DNA from: Amyelois transitella
Taxonomy: Eukaryota; Arthropoda; Insecta; Lepidoptera; Pyralidae
Direction: 5' to 3'
NCBI RefSeq assembly: GCF_032362555.1
Contig: NC_083512.1
Coordinates: 5,692,001 to 5,756,000 of the forward strand
DNA length: 64,000 nt
In this document: in pieces, positions 25,901 through 36,800 of the stretch
Numbering within the stretch: position 1 is the stretch's first letter
How the letters are laid out: each line of letters starts with the position of its first letter
Notes under the pieces: model-generated
What the model was told of the DNA's origin: nothing
Seen by the model: the letters and a program-made list of their open reading frames with translations, nothing else
Databases searched by the model: none
Program-made: the position numbers and the translations under genes

Positions 25901-26713
25901 TTCAAAGGTCAGAGGGATTCCCAAAGGTTTATTGACAGAGAATGGTTTTAGTAGGTAAAAATTTTTCTTTCTTAGGTACACGTGAATAAAGTAAAAATAA
26001 AGTGAGTTCTGGCAAATCTTGCATATAAAAAGAAACGTTGTTTCACAAACTTACAAACTCTACTTTTATATATCTACATGCTCAAGTCTTGTTCAGGTCC
26101 GAATGTCAATATCGATTATCTAGTAACATACATTTGTTTATATGCATTTGTTTATTTTTAATCCATTCTATGGGACAAAACTCACAAAACCTCCAACATT
26201 CTAAAACCACTAACGCCATCTACAACGTTCATCCCAAAATAAAGTATTCTTTGTTTCTGCTCTTCGAGTCTTATCAGAATGCACATACGAAAGCTTAACA
26301 CATTGGTCAAACATTTTAGTAATGGTATGTATGTTTAGTATTTACAACCTTCGCAATATAAACATATACATAAATCAAGATCAACATACAATCAAGCAAC
26401 ACATTGAACTATTACAATATTTTTGTTACAGATAACACTGACATAAATTATTTCAAGTTATGCAATGCCATTAATAACTTTGGTTTTACCTATAATGAAG
26501 ATCATTTGACTTAGGTTCGAGACTTGTGTTATGATATTCTCAAATCAAATCAAAATCTTTTATTTGCTTATTATTATTTACTTATATCAATGTAGGAAAA
26601 AAATCAATTACACTAGAGAGAACTTCATTTAATCATAAAATTAAATTACATCCATAGAGCCAATGTATTCTCCCACAGACCAACTCGGCAACCTTCAGAT
26701 CATGTTAGGGCTG
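22978..26713. other. Gene-free region left of SEC11
   Basis: No supported gene. A compact G+C-rich spot at about 23815-23860 (gcgggcggcccgccgcgccg) stands out sharply from the AT-rich surroundings; frames of 78 and 63 codons overlap it on opposite strands without any family resemblance. A family A fragment lies at 24790-24930. An AATAAA on the minus strand near 26559-26564 may be the SEC11 polyadenylation signal. Confidence 0.45.
24790..24930 (+). repeat. Fragment of SINE-like repeat family A
   Basis: Preserves 'ggcgatgggctagcagcct', a diverged 'aagccatacagatgaacgt' block and the 'gacatgattatatgta' tail. It is diverged and internally shortened. Confidence 0.65.
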
Positions 26714-27975
26714 TCACTCTCTGTGCACTAAGACATAAATTGCTAGACAGGCTAACACAGCAAACTGAAACAAGGAATTATTCATTACATAGTGATTAGA
26801 CAATTACAGTTATCTTAAATTTCAAATATATATTACTCGTATATGGGAGAAATTTGTTTTGGTAAGTCCTCCTATTTGTGCAAAATTTAAGACTTTCATA
26901 GAAGTAGACAAATTGAATTTTAATTCCCTGAGGGGTAGGCAGATACTACATATATCTTTTGCTTAATCAACATTCATAACTTTTAAATGCAAGCTTTTAA
27001 ATAATGCCTTACCTTAAACTTAGGATATTCATTCATATATATTGTGACCATTCCCACATAGGGTAGGAATCCCCTTGCCCGGCCCACTACATCTTTCTTC
27101 GTTAACCACAACTGTCCCTGGGCATACAAGCCTCGGTCATCCACACTATTGTTGTCACCTTTGGTAAGAAATTTTACAGTTCCATTGTTCCTGAAAGAGA
27201 GATTAATAAAAATATAGATATGTAGATTATATTTATATAGGCATGTACAAAAAAGAGTAATATAAAATGATAATACAGACAGCAAAAGTATATTTAAAGT
27301 TTGCAAAATGCGATAAATACAAAATATGCAATTTATTTTGCTCATAAACAATTCTCAAAGAAATAAATTTATTACCAAGCAAGAATTGAGTGTTGCTACC
27401 TTAAATAACAAGATAGGGAAAATATAAACATATTATTTTAAATACATCCGAAAGGGTAAGGGTATGAAGATTCTGGTATACATATGTATAAATTTAAGAC
27501 CTTGTTGTACTCATATTATGCAAATAAAAATTTTAATTTGAATTTAGGTGTTGGTCCCATAACAAAATTTATTTACTTACTTTTCATGAAGCTTTAAAAC
27601 TCTGTGAACAATAGGAATATCACGACCCTCAACTTTGAAGACGACGATTTCACCCACACGCACAGGTTCCTCCGGGTAGTTGGTCAAAAACAGCAGGTCC
27701 CCTCTGTGGAACGCTGGTTCCATACTGCCTGACAATACCACAACAATCGGACTTTCACTGCCCGTTACCACCATTAAACCTTTCCATATCATTAGGGCAG
27801 ACGACACTATCATACCAAAACTTAAAACTTGGTAGATAAACTGAAATGAAAGTAAAAAATTGTAAGAAAAACAACCGGGCCGACATTGCGAACGTCATCT
27901 CAATGTTTTCAATGAAACATCACGTACCTGTCGCTTATTCATGCGCTTTACATCGTCGAAAAGGCTGTCCAACAT
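26714..27975 (-). CDS. SEC11A: Signal peptidase complex catalytic subunit SEC11
   Basis: Four exons: 27975-27928, 27840-27581, 27190-27013 and 26764-26714, with GT/AG introns that keep frame. The 178-aa product matches the SEC11 family length of about 179. This membrane serine protease cleaves signal peptides from proteins entering the endoplasmic reticulum. The start [16 protein letters not shown] is the family's typical cytosolic N-terminus. A membrane segment spans about residues 18-38. The catalytic triad is visible as Ser55 (SGSMEP), His95 (IVHR) and Asp121 (VDDRGLY); animals use this Ser-His-Asp set. The final exon, [16 protein letters not shown]-stop, is a short C-terminal hydrophobic tail of 16 residues. 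UBA3 lies upstream on the same strand, and an LTR element sits 285 bp before the start codon. Confidence 0.95.
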
Positions 27976-28260
27976 TTTTGTATAATTTAGTTTATTTTTA
28001 TTCTTATTTTGTCAATATTTTTATGGTTATTTTCATCAAACTTTTCCCCGTCGACAAAACAGGGGTCGATGACAAGCTATACCACGTCAGATATGTCATT
28101 TACATTTTTTTTTAAATTTTTGTAATGTCGATGCACTGATGTCAATGTCAAACAGCTATATATATGTTTTTAGGCATAACGATGGCATGTGATTGTGATG
28201 TTGACAAAGTTTACGTTTAAATAAAGTTTTAGCCATTTTTTCAGAATTGCGTTATGCCAT
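27976..28260. promoter_or_regulatory. SEC11 upstream region
   Basis: This 285-bp stretch between the SEC11 start codon and the LTR element must hold the 5' UTR and core promoter if transcription starts outside the element. I see no clear TATA box. It is AT-rich with no repeat similarity noted. Confidence 0.4.
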
Positions 28261-29122
28261 TATGGCGAAATCTATACGCTACAAGTCAAACAATAAAAAA
28301 ATAAAATCACCCGACGCTATCAATCAAAAACAGCGAAAAACCTAAAACGCGAAAGCAAAGATTTCTCGGATTGGAGCTATAAATACTACCTCCGACACAT
28401 CGTTGGAGCCGCGGTTTCCCAGGCAAAACACCTAGCCTGGCGGAAGATCTTCCCTTTGGTGGCGGTCGAGCCGAATCATCGCTCCCGCTACATTGGTGAC
28501 CCCTACATGATTGGAAGAAACCTTCTTCATGAACTCCAATCCCTTACCATTATCACTCCTCACTCTGCGAGCAGTCTCACAGCAAGCCAGCAACTGGGTA
28601 TCGCAGCAGGTCCATCGCAGCCGAATCACCGAGTTTCCTGGTCCTGTCTCCACACCCGCACTCACTCTCGTCGACTTCAGCGACCGACGCATCTACCGCA
28701 GCCCACACCTGGATCTCTTCGACGGCCGCTTTTCTCTCCAGCGTGGCAGCTCTGCACGATTTCTCCCGGCGCCAACAAGTCGACTTCGCTCTTTACTGTC
28801 TCGACTCCTGCCTCACTAGGACTTCGAGCAACTTCCAACTCACTGGAAGGCAACTGGCATTTGCAAGTCTTGGGGGGAGAACTGTGGCGAAATTTACACG
28901 CCACAAGTCACAAAAATAAAAAAATAAAATCACGCGACGCTATCTATCATAAACAGCGAAAAAACCTAAAACGCGCAAGCAAAGATTTCTCGGATTGGAG
29001 CTATATACGTACACAACCCCGACACAACATCGTTGAAGCCGCGGTTCCCCAGGCATAACACCTAGCCTGGCGGAAGATCTTCCCTTTGGTGGCGGTCGAG
29101 CCGAATCATCGCTCCCGCTACA
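28261..29122 (+). mobile_element. TRIM-like LTR retrotransposon, non-autonomous
   Basis: Two direct LTRs, 28261-28492 (232 bp) and 28883-29122 (240 bp), closely similar by eye, flank only 390 bp of internal DNA with no gag or pol. The right LTR has TG...CA ends; the left has TA instead of TG. A 4-bp duplication, CCAT, flanks the element (28257-28260 and 29123-29126). A primer-binding-like TGGTGACCC follows the left LTR, and a polypurine tract (cttggggggagaac) precedes the right one. Each LTR has a TATA-like gctata(a/t)a. This is the structure of a terminal-repeat retrotransposon in miniature, probably gypsy-derived. A related solo LTR is at 37806-37996. Confidence 0.88.
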
Positions 29123-29470
29123 CCATGTAGAAGACAGTATGCCATAACAACATTTGAGCAACAGTAACCCCTTTGATGTATAATTTCGTGATATTGCTTA
29201 CTCAATAACTTTATCACTTCTATGCCACTAACGAAATACTTAGATAATTTGTGCCACTTGTTCAATGATACTACTGGGACAAAATTATCCAACTTGGCCC
29301 ACCACGGGACAACTCAATGAAACAAGTGAGACTGGGATAAACAGACATCAGCTCAGGTACCTATCTCTAAACTTCTTTAGACAATCCTATCCCAAACAGG
29401 CTTCTAAAAAAAACTATTTTTCATGTACTCAAAATATTTATAAACACTCCTTTTTACTATTTACAGAATT
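29123..29470. other. UBA3 downstream region
   Basis: Region between the LTR element and the UBA3 stop codon; it presumably includes the UBA3 3' UTR. The stretch at 29215-29330 has 'actaacgaaat' and gggacaa blocks that loosely recall the repeat at 61150-61270. Confidence 0.4.
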
Positions 29471-32400
29471 TTATCGACTCATATCAACATCAGTATTATC
29501 AAAGAATTTCAATTTTATTGTTATGGTGTTGGGAGTTGTTACATCTGCCACTAGAATATCGGCGCCATTGTAAAGACCTAATTCCGTTATTTTCTTTTTC
29601 AGATTATCACGGGTCCGCTCTTCAATACTTTTAATTGAGGACATATACAGGGTCTTATTGCGTCCATTTATTACTGTGGTTATACCTGTAACAAATAGTT
29701 AAATTAGAGAAAAGTCTTTATGTGATCCGTGAGTTAGCAAATTAGTTTAAATAATAAGTTAAAAATTGTATTAAGAAAAAGGTTGAATTTCTTTCCATAA
29801 TAAATTTGGTTTATAGTTACCGATTCATACACAAATGTTTTTGAAAAGGAGAAAACTTATTTGAAGTTGACAATACGCGACTATATCCACAAACATCAGG
29901 CAAGCAAGAAGCAAACTCAGGAAAGCAGATATATAAATTGCATAAGATTAAAAAAAATTACAAGTCATTACCTGGACTTTTCATTAAGTACCCTTGATCT
30001 TCACAAAGTTTGTCATAGATCATTTGCAAAGTCGCATCAGATTGTATTTCCATAACTCTCGTAGTATTACTGCATGCAACACAGTCTGGTCGTTTTTCAG
30101 CAGCAAATGTGTATGTGTAGACGCCATCTGCCATATTCATTACCATGTAGTTGTTCATATTCGCGCAGCATGAGGACGCTAGCTTGAAAACCTGAAAACA
30201 TTTTTAAAAAATTCAAAGAAGAGTAAGTTATTAAATTTGCAAAATTTATTTTTTGTTCATTTACAGTTGAATCAAAACCAACCAACCTCAGTAGCACATG
30301 CGGCAGCAATAGCAGCATTGGTACTAGCAACTGCTGGGATAATATTCTTTAACACTCCTTGCGTCAGTCTGTATGTAACATTTGGGATGCCGTGCTTCAA
30401 AGCTCTTTCCTGAGCTTTCTCTAACACCCAAGCTACATGTTGGGGATCATCGCCATCTAATGGGGTAGTTTCACCCCAAGGATTCTCTTTAGCCCATTGA
30501 AGTACTTTCACATATTCTATACAATGTTCTGGCAACCTAAAACAAACAAATTCAAATTTTTTATTCATTATTATAGGATACTTCATACATACATACATAT
30601 GGTCACGTCTATATCCCTTACGGGGTAGACAGAGCCAATAGTTCCGAAAAGACTGAATGGCCAAGTTCAGCTGCTCGGCTTAATGATGGAATTGGGATCC
30701 AAATAGTGACAGGTTGCTATAGTTTGGTGCCGGGAACCACACGGCACTGGTATACTGGTAGGATACTTCATATTGCTTAATAATTGTCACATCTTTTGGT
30801 TTCACAACATTGGTTGACGTCAAATAAATTACTTAAAACTAAGTTACTAAAAGAAGAAGCGGTAACAACTGCAATGCAGATTTTCTTTAACAACACCAAC
30901 TTCACAACTATCCAAACTAAGAATTGAAATGTAGACAAGAGAATACATTATTAATTTATTTATAAAAGATTTAATTATAATAAAAAATTTTTTTTACTAA
31001 TTGCCAATATATAGATTTATGTACAGAGAGTACTGAATTTTGATTTAGGTTCAAATCAAACTACAATAAGCCTTCTGACAATGTACTTTCTTTACATACT
31101 CTTTGAATTTTTGGTTAGGCATATCAAGAACAGACTCCGGCAACCTATTATAAAATCATAGTATAAACAAAAGAGGAGTCATTCTAATTATTATACATAT
31201 GTGTGTCAGATAAACTTTTCAGCGTAGGGCAATTTTATTGCTGACCAGTTTTCCAACTGTACTGTCCTACATTGAGTGTGCTGAGGCTCTAAGTCTATGG
31301 TTTATGATAAGTTTATGTCAACCTACAAGGTGCAATTTGCCTACTAGATCTGGAACATTAAATCATTTTTCATATGGGGCATGATTCCAACACTTAACCT
31401 AGCCTGGTAAAAATGCAAATATGTACATCATGTTGATGTCAATCCATGTTTTGCACATGTTATTCAATATAGTCCCATTCTTATATTACGATACTTCACA
31501 TTAAAAATCCTCATCATATTTTTATTTATAATTATCTTTACCTTGGGGTATTAGCAATAGTACATAAAGGGAATGTTTTCTGAGGAGGATAAAGGTCCAG
31601 GGTGCATTCAATGCAAGCACTCATTCCTGGCAAGATCACTCTGGCATTCCCTTTGAACCCTTCAGTACCTCCATCTACTAGTGGTATAACACTGCTCTGG
31701 TCTAAAGATCCTGTAAAAATAAAAAAACAAATTAGTGTATCATGTGATGATGACCAGAAATAAATTATAAAAACTGGAAATTAAATGTTAGTTGAGTAAA
31801 AAACTGCAATACAAAAATTTTAACTTCATGGATCACAATGGATATATCTAACAAAACAGATGACCTCTAGAGAACTAATACATCAAATACATACATAATA
31901 TGTTTTCTTTTTGATGTTGAATCTATATTTAAAAAAAAAAAAATTGTAATTATTTCTTATACTCACTATCATCATTGTACTGCAACAAGGACATCAGCAT
32001 GCCATTCAGCCATCTTCTAGCAACAATGGAGTCAAGCCCACACACAACTATGTGGAACTGCCGGTAAAAGCCCTCATCCAGATCTTGAATTGGACAGTGG
32101 TGAGCAATGGCTTCACATCCAGGTATCCTTAAAGAAAAAAATAAATATGCTATAACTTCATATGACCTATTTTTTTCTGCATAAAATTATAGTTTTTTGA
32201 AGGTTCAACCAGCCAGTTGGAGTGTCGGTATTATTTAATTACTATTATTGCAACCCATAACCAAAGGACTAACACAACAGCTACAACAACAGGCAAGAAA
32301 TGAATAATGTTAGCTTGTTTACCTTTTATTCACAAACTCCACAGCACATTTAGCTTTAGAAAGACCAATATCACTCTTTCTAAATAGAAACTGCCTATTC

Positions 32401-32660
32401 AAATTAGATAATTCTATAGTGTCCATGTCAACAACATGTATCTTCTTGAAACCCATTAAAGCCAAATCTTTCAGCAGCTCACAGCCAAGGCCGCCGGCGC
32501 CAACTACCAGCACTTTACACGAATTCATAAGAAAATCCAATATTTCAGCTGAGGGTTCAAAATCAGGATGACAAAAGGGGCCCGATCGTTCTAACAATTT
32601 TCTTAAGTGATGCCACTTTCGTTGCTGGTAATCTGAAATCTGAATCTCACCAGAAGCCAT
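29471..32660 (-). CDS. UBA3: NEDD8-activating enzyme E1 catalytic subunit
   Basis: Six exons: 32660-32323, 32127-31967, 31710-31542, 30536-30287, 30191-29972 and 29685-29471, all GT/AG and in frame, giving 450 aa, a usual length for insect UBA3. With its partner APPBP1/NAE1 it adenylates NEDD8 and forms a thioester before passing it to UBC12, which activates cullin ligases. The nucleotide-binding loop GAGGLG is at residues 54-59, followed by [16 protein letters not shown]. The catalytic cysteine is Cys216 in PLCTIANTP. Structural Cys residues and the C-terminal ubiquitin-fold domain (from about residue 350) are present. It is divergent from the ZNF800-like gene. Intron 3 holds nested repeats. 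Confidence 0.96.
30545..30955 (-). repeat. Repeat family B, interrupted by a SINE-like copy
   Basis: Lies in UBA3 intron 3. Its reverse complement aligns with 18254-18500. The outer parts are 30545-30587 and 30759-30955; the centre is occupied by family A (30588-30758). Confidence 0.75.
30588..30758 (-). repeat. SINE-like repeat family A with intact target duplication
   Basis: Flanked by an exact 14-bp direct repeat, taggatacttcata, at 30574-30587 and 30759-30772, which marks a retroposition-type insertion. The copy keeps the head block (ggtgccgggaaccacacggc on the plus strand, 30725-30744) and the ATGT tail, but lacks the middle block present in the 17542 copy. Confidence 0.9.
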
Positions 32661-33811
32661 TTTAAACCTGAAACACACAAACACATCAAAAAAAATTATA
32701 CGAGAACTATTATTATGCGAAATTTGAAATAGCGTAAGAGAGTACGGCGAAATAGTAAAAAAACCAGTCAGTGGTATTTTATCAGAGTGTACTCCAGAGA
32801 ATTCATTGAGGTCCTTACCTTCTTTCAGGGGTTAAAATAGACTTTTAAATAGAGGTTTTAAACGAGAATACTTGACAGGACAGGATAACTTGGTTCTTTT
32901 TATGCTTTACCGAGCTTTTATCTACTAAAAGAACAGTTAAAAACACCAACTTCAGTTGGCAATTAGATTATTGATATCATGCACCTACTGACTTATTTCA
33001 AAGTCAATGTCAGTCAATCTGTCACACCATAGATTAAAAAAAGCTTGAATGATCCACGTGCTGATTGGCCAGTAATTTTGGATAATATTGGATTCTAAAC
33101 GTACGGAAGTAGGCAATTAAATCAATAAACATCATTTAAAAACAATCAGATTGAACTTATTACAAAACAATTATTACGATAAAAATTACTGTTTAATATT
33201 ATTTTATGAAAAACGTTATTATTGAAAAAAAATTACGAAGTAGTTTTGTATTGTTACCAACTATGGTTAAAATAAAATCGAGGACTACACTATGTATTAC
33301 GTCCTATAGCTGATATTCATTTGTTGAAAATGGAGGCGTGATGGACGTGCTTTTATCTGGAAGCTAGGATTTTCAAGTTAGCGGTTGTGACTATTACCAT
33401 GTGAGTAGATAAAATTCAGAACTTCTGTCGATTTCTACAGATATTAAAATACATTTATTCTAGGTTTATTATTAAATTGAACTGGCATTTTGGATATAAT
33501 TTGAGGGAGAGACTGCGATCACTTTGGAAGGGATCACTCTTGCTAGGTTCATGCCCAAATCAAAAATAAATCATTTGGTTGCATGAAATATCTAGAGATT
33601 TAATTTAGCCGATAAAACATAACTGAAATATTAACAAGATCCCGTAAACTGGTGCATCAAATAATACAATGTGTGCCTCATTGTCATTTCCTATGGTCAG
33701 CTTTATTCAGAATTGAAGCAACATGGTAATTTAGTGTTTTACCTAACCTTGAAGTATTTAGTTGAAGTATAGCAAATGTTTGAATTATTTTAATGTGTAC
33801 TAGATAGCAAT
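32661..33811. promoter_or_regulatory. Divergent intergenic region between UBA3 and the ZNF800-like gene
   Basis: 1,151 bp separates the two start codons, which point away from each other. It must contain both promoters and 5' UTRs. I see no consensus TATA box at a convincing place and no repeat. Noncoding 5' exons cannot be excluded. Confidence 0.5.
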
Positions 33812-36800
33812 ATGGCTGGAAATAAGATTAACACAAAACAGAAAGGCAAGGATGACAAGAATAAATCTAACAAAACTAATCATCAATCAAATGAAGACAG
33901 TGAAGAAGTAGATTTTTCTTTACTTAGAAAACCAATCCTTACGAGTATTACAGGATTTGCACAAGCAAGAAAAATATTTGATTGGGCAACAGAGGAAGTA
34001 AGTATAATATCGCACCTCCGTTCAAATAGTGTCATAACTCAAAAAAGCAAATTATCGAGAAATCCGCACTTGAAATTTATATCATCTGTTTTTATCACTT
34101 TTCCAGTAATAATTCAAAAACTAATAATAATAGCTTAACATGTTCTTTGGTAAGTTGTTTAGGTTTGTGGAGCTCTACAAAATGGTATATAAAATAATTT
34201 AAATTCATGAAAAAAAAATCCTGAAATTTCGAGTTGTGACACTATATTGATAAAATAAAACAACAATATTCACAAAATGTCGTTTATTTCAACTCACTTG
34301 AATGGTTAAAAAACAATATTTTTCTTATAAACGTAATAGGAACATAGACGAATGGCACAAAAAATCTTAAAAGATAGTATTCTTAAACTTATAATCATCA
34401 AAAACAAACATAAATGAACTTTCTGAACAAAAGAATTATAATAAATTATCATAATTACTTATTAAGTCTTTTAATAATATCACAAACTTAACTATAAATT
34501 CTTATATCAGTAATAATACTCAAAATTTTAGTTTTAACATCTCTTTCCCTCTTTTCTTTATCTTATTAATCAATAATAATCTAAAAATGCTTCATACCAA
34601 AGTAAATTTTTCCGAAATAATATTATAAAAAGTTTAAAAAGTCTAAAATAAAGTTTAGAATTGGGTTCCTCCTGTAGAATCGATACACTAGTTGAGACCT
34701 GTGATGCAGACGATGAGCTAGATGAAGCTGAGCTCGAGAACGACCTCGAACTCGAAGAACTCGATGACGACGACGACCGCCGACAAGGAACCACTGGAAT
34801 TATCTTACGCTTTTTACTAGGTCTTTCTAATTTGGATCTTTACCAGAATCACCTGAATCCTCAAACGCACTTAAGCATTCCTCAGCAGAAATTTCGTCAT
34901 GGTCGCTATTAGATTTTGTGACCGAATTTGACATGTTTGTAATGTTTCAAGCAAAGGAACATTCTCTTTATTGGTGTCGTCAAATGGTGTCACTATACCT
35001 ATTTGTTGAGTAACCGTTGACATTGAATTTGAACTCTGTGCTTCAAGATTAACTTCTAGATTCGTCTCCAAACACATATCCAATATTTTTCTTGCTCTGA
35101 ACATTTTAGGTATTTTTAGCTATTAGCTCCACCTAAAACAATAACACAAATAATAATAGCGTGTAAGTAAATAAAGAATGAAAGTCCTTGCCTTGAATAA
35201 TGTAAATCTTTATGTAAAAATCTAAAAAAGCTAATAATTCTTTTGATATTTAATTTATTATACTACTGCAATTTATGTTGGTGACACGCTTTATACATGA
35301 CTAGCGTAATGAGAAAGATTGATTATTTTTTGTATAACCTAAGCCATGTATATCGATATTTTTAGGCAAAGAACACAAAATACGGTTGAAAAGAGTCTAA
35401 AACAGGGGCACGTTTAGATATAGGTACAACAGTGTATTATTGAAATAAAATATTTTGTTATCAAACTTTCACTACGTATACTGTGATATTTAGACATACA
35501 ACAATATATTTGATAACAAATACGAATTCTTTGCAGAACGTAATCATGTATACTGTCGTAAATCAACTCAACACAGTATTATTGAAAAATTAATTCGATT
35601 TTTCACTTACCTCATTCACAGTAATAGTCACAACTCGACAAGCAACACTTTAAAAATTGTTAGACGACACGTCCACCTAGCGCAAGCTGTCACATGACAC
35701 TGTTTTTGTTTCGGGAGGGCCTACTTTCGGTTACCGCTATAACGACACTAATGCCATCTAGTGACAAATAATCGAATTACGCACGCGCCTGTTTTTGAGA
35801 TAAAATATAGATGTTTTACGAACATTAATGGTCAAATAAAAGCCTTTCGAGTTTTTTTTGAGTTGTGACACTATTTGAGCGGAGGTGCGATATTATTATG
35901 TCTTAGGTAGGTAGGTATATGAACTTATTATTGTAGGTATCTGAGTAAATTAATTTTATGACTTACAAAATTTATTAAAATATCATTAAAAGTACTGATA
36001 ATAATGTACCTGACATAGCTACATAGGTGTCAGTGCATTCCTCTGGGAACGAAATAAATTGTTTACTTTTATTTTTTTGTAATAGTAATAACCAATTTTC
36101 ACCTTACCTTAGTAGACTAAATAATATAAGTCTTTGCTACGTTTATAATATATTTCAAACATTTTATCTTTAGGGTTTATAAACAGAACTTACCTACTTA
36201 CCCAGAATCAAATGTTTTCCTACATTCAGGAGAAATTGGCATAGAATTGTAAAACAATTTTATTTTCAGCTAAAGGCTCTACTTTCCAATGAATGTGACT
36301 TGTTATATGAGTGTAAAGTATGCCGCAATATATTTAGAAGCTTGGCCAATTTTATATCACACAAGCGAGTTTATTGTAAAGAGACCTTTAATTCATCATC
36401 TCACAGTCACTTTGTTAGATGTAACTCAACTGTAAGTATTATATATATCCAGATAACTTGATATAATTATTGGGGTTGTATTTTTGGATAATACATATAT
36501 CATATAAAAAATTTATTTCTTAGGCCAAGGAAATATTAAAAATTAAACGCTTTGAAGAAGGTTATCAAGAATCTTTAAAAGAGAAAAATGTTGATTTGAT
36601 GGACACAGATGAAACTGATGAGAGAATACCATTAACTAAGGACTTGACTACTGTCCTAGAGAAAATTGCAAAATATAAAGGTGAAAGCAACTCCGAAGAA
36701 CAACACATGGTGTTGCAAAAGATACCGAGCACCTCTGTTGCTGTGTTTCAAAATGTTGAATTTTCTGAACAAAAACAAATTGATAAAATGAAAGCACAGG

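Noticed and set aside
28679-28904. Minus-strand frames around the LTR element as SEC11 upstream exons
   Set aside because: SEC11 is complete from its typical N-terminus at 27975, and these frames lie in mobile DNA.
28456-29058. 200-codon plus-strand frame, one of the longest outside known genes
   Set aside because: It lies wholly within the TRIM element, crosses from one LTR into the other and has no gag, pol or other family features.
34661-34912. 83-codon plus-strand frame with an Asp/Glu run
   Set aside because: It is the antisense of the serine-run remnant inside the TIR transposon.
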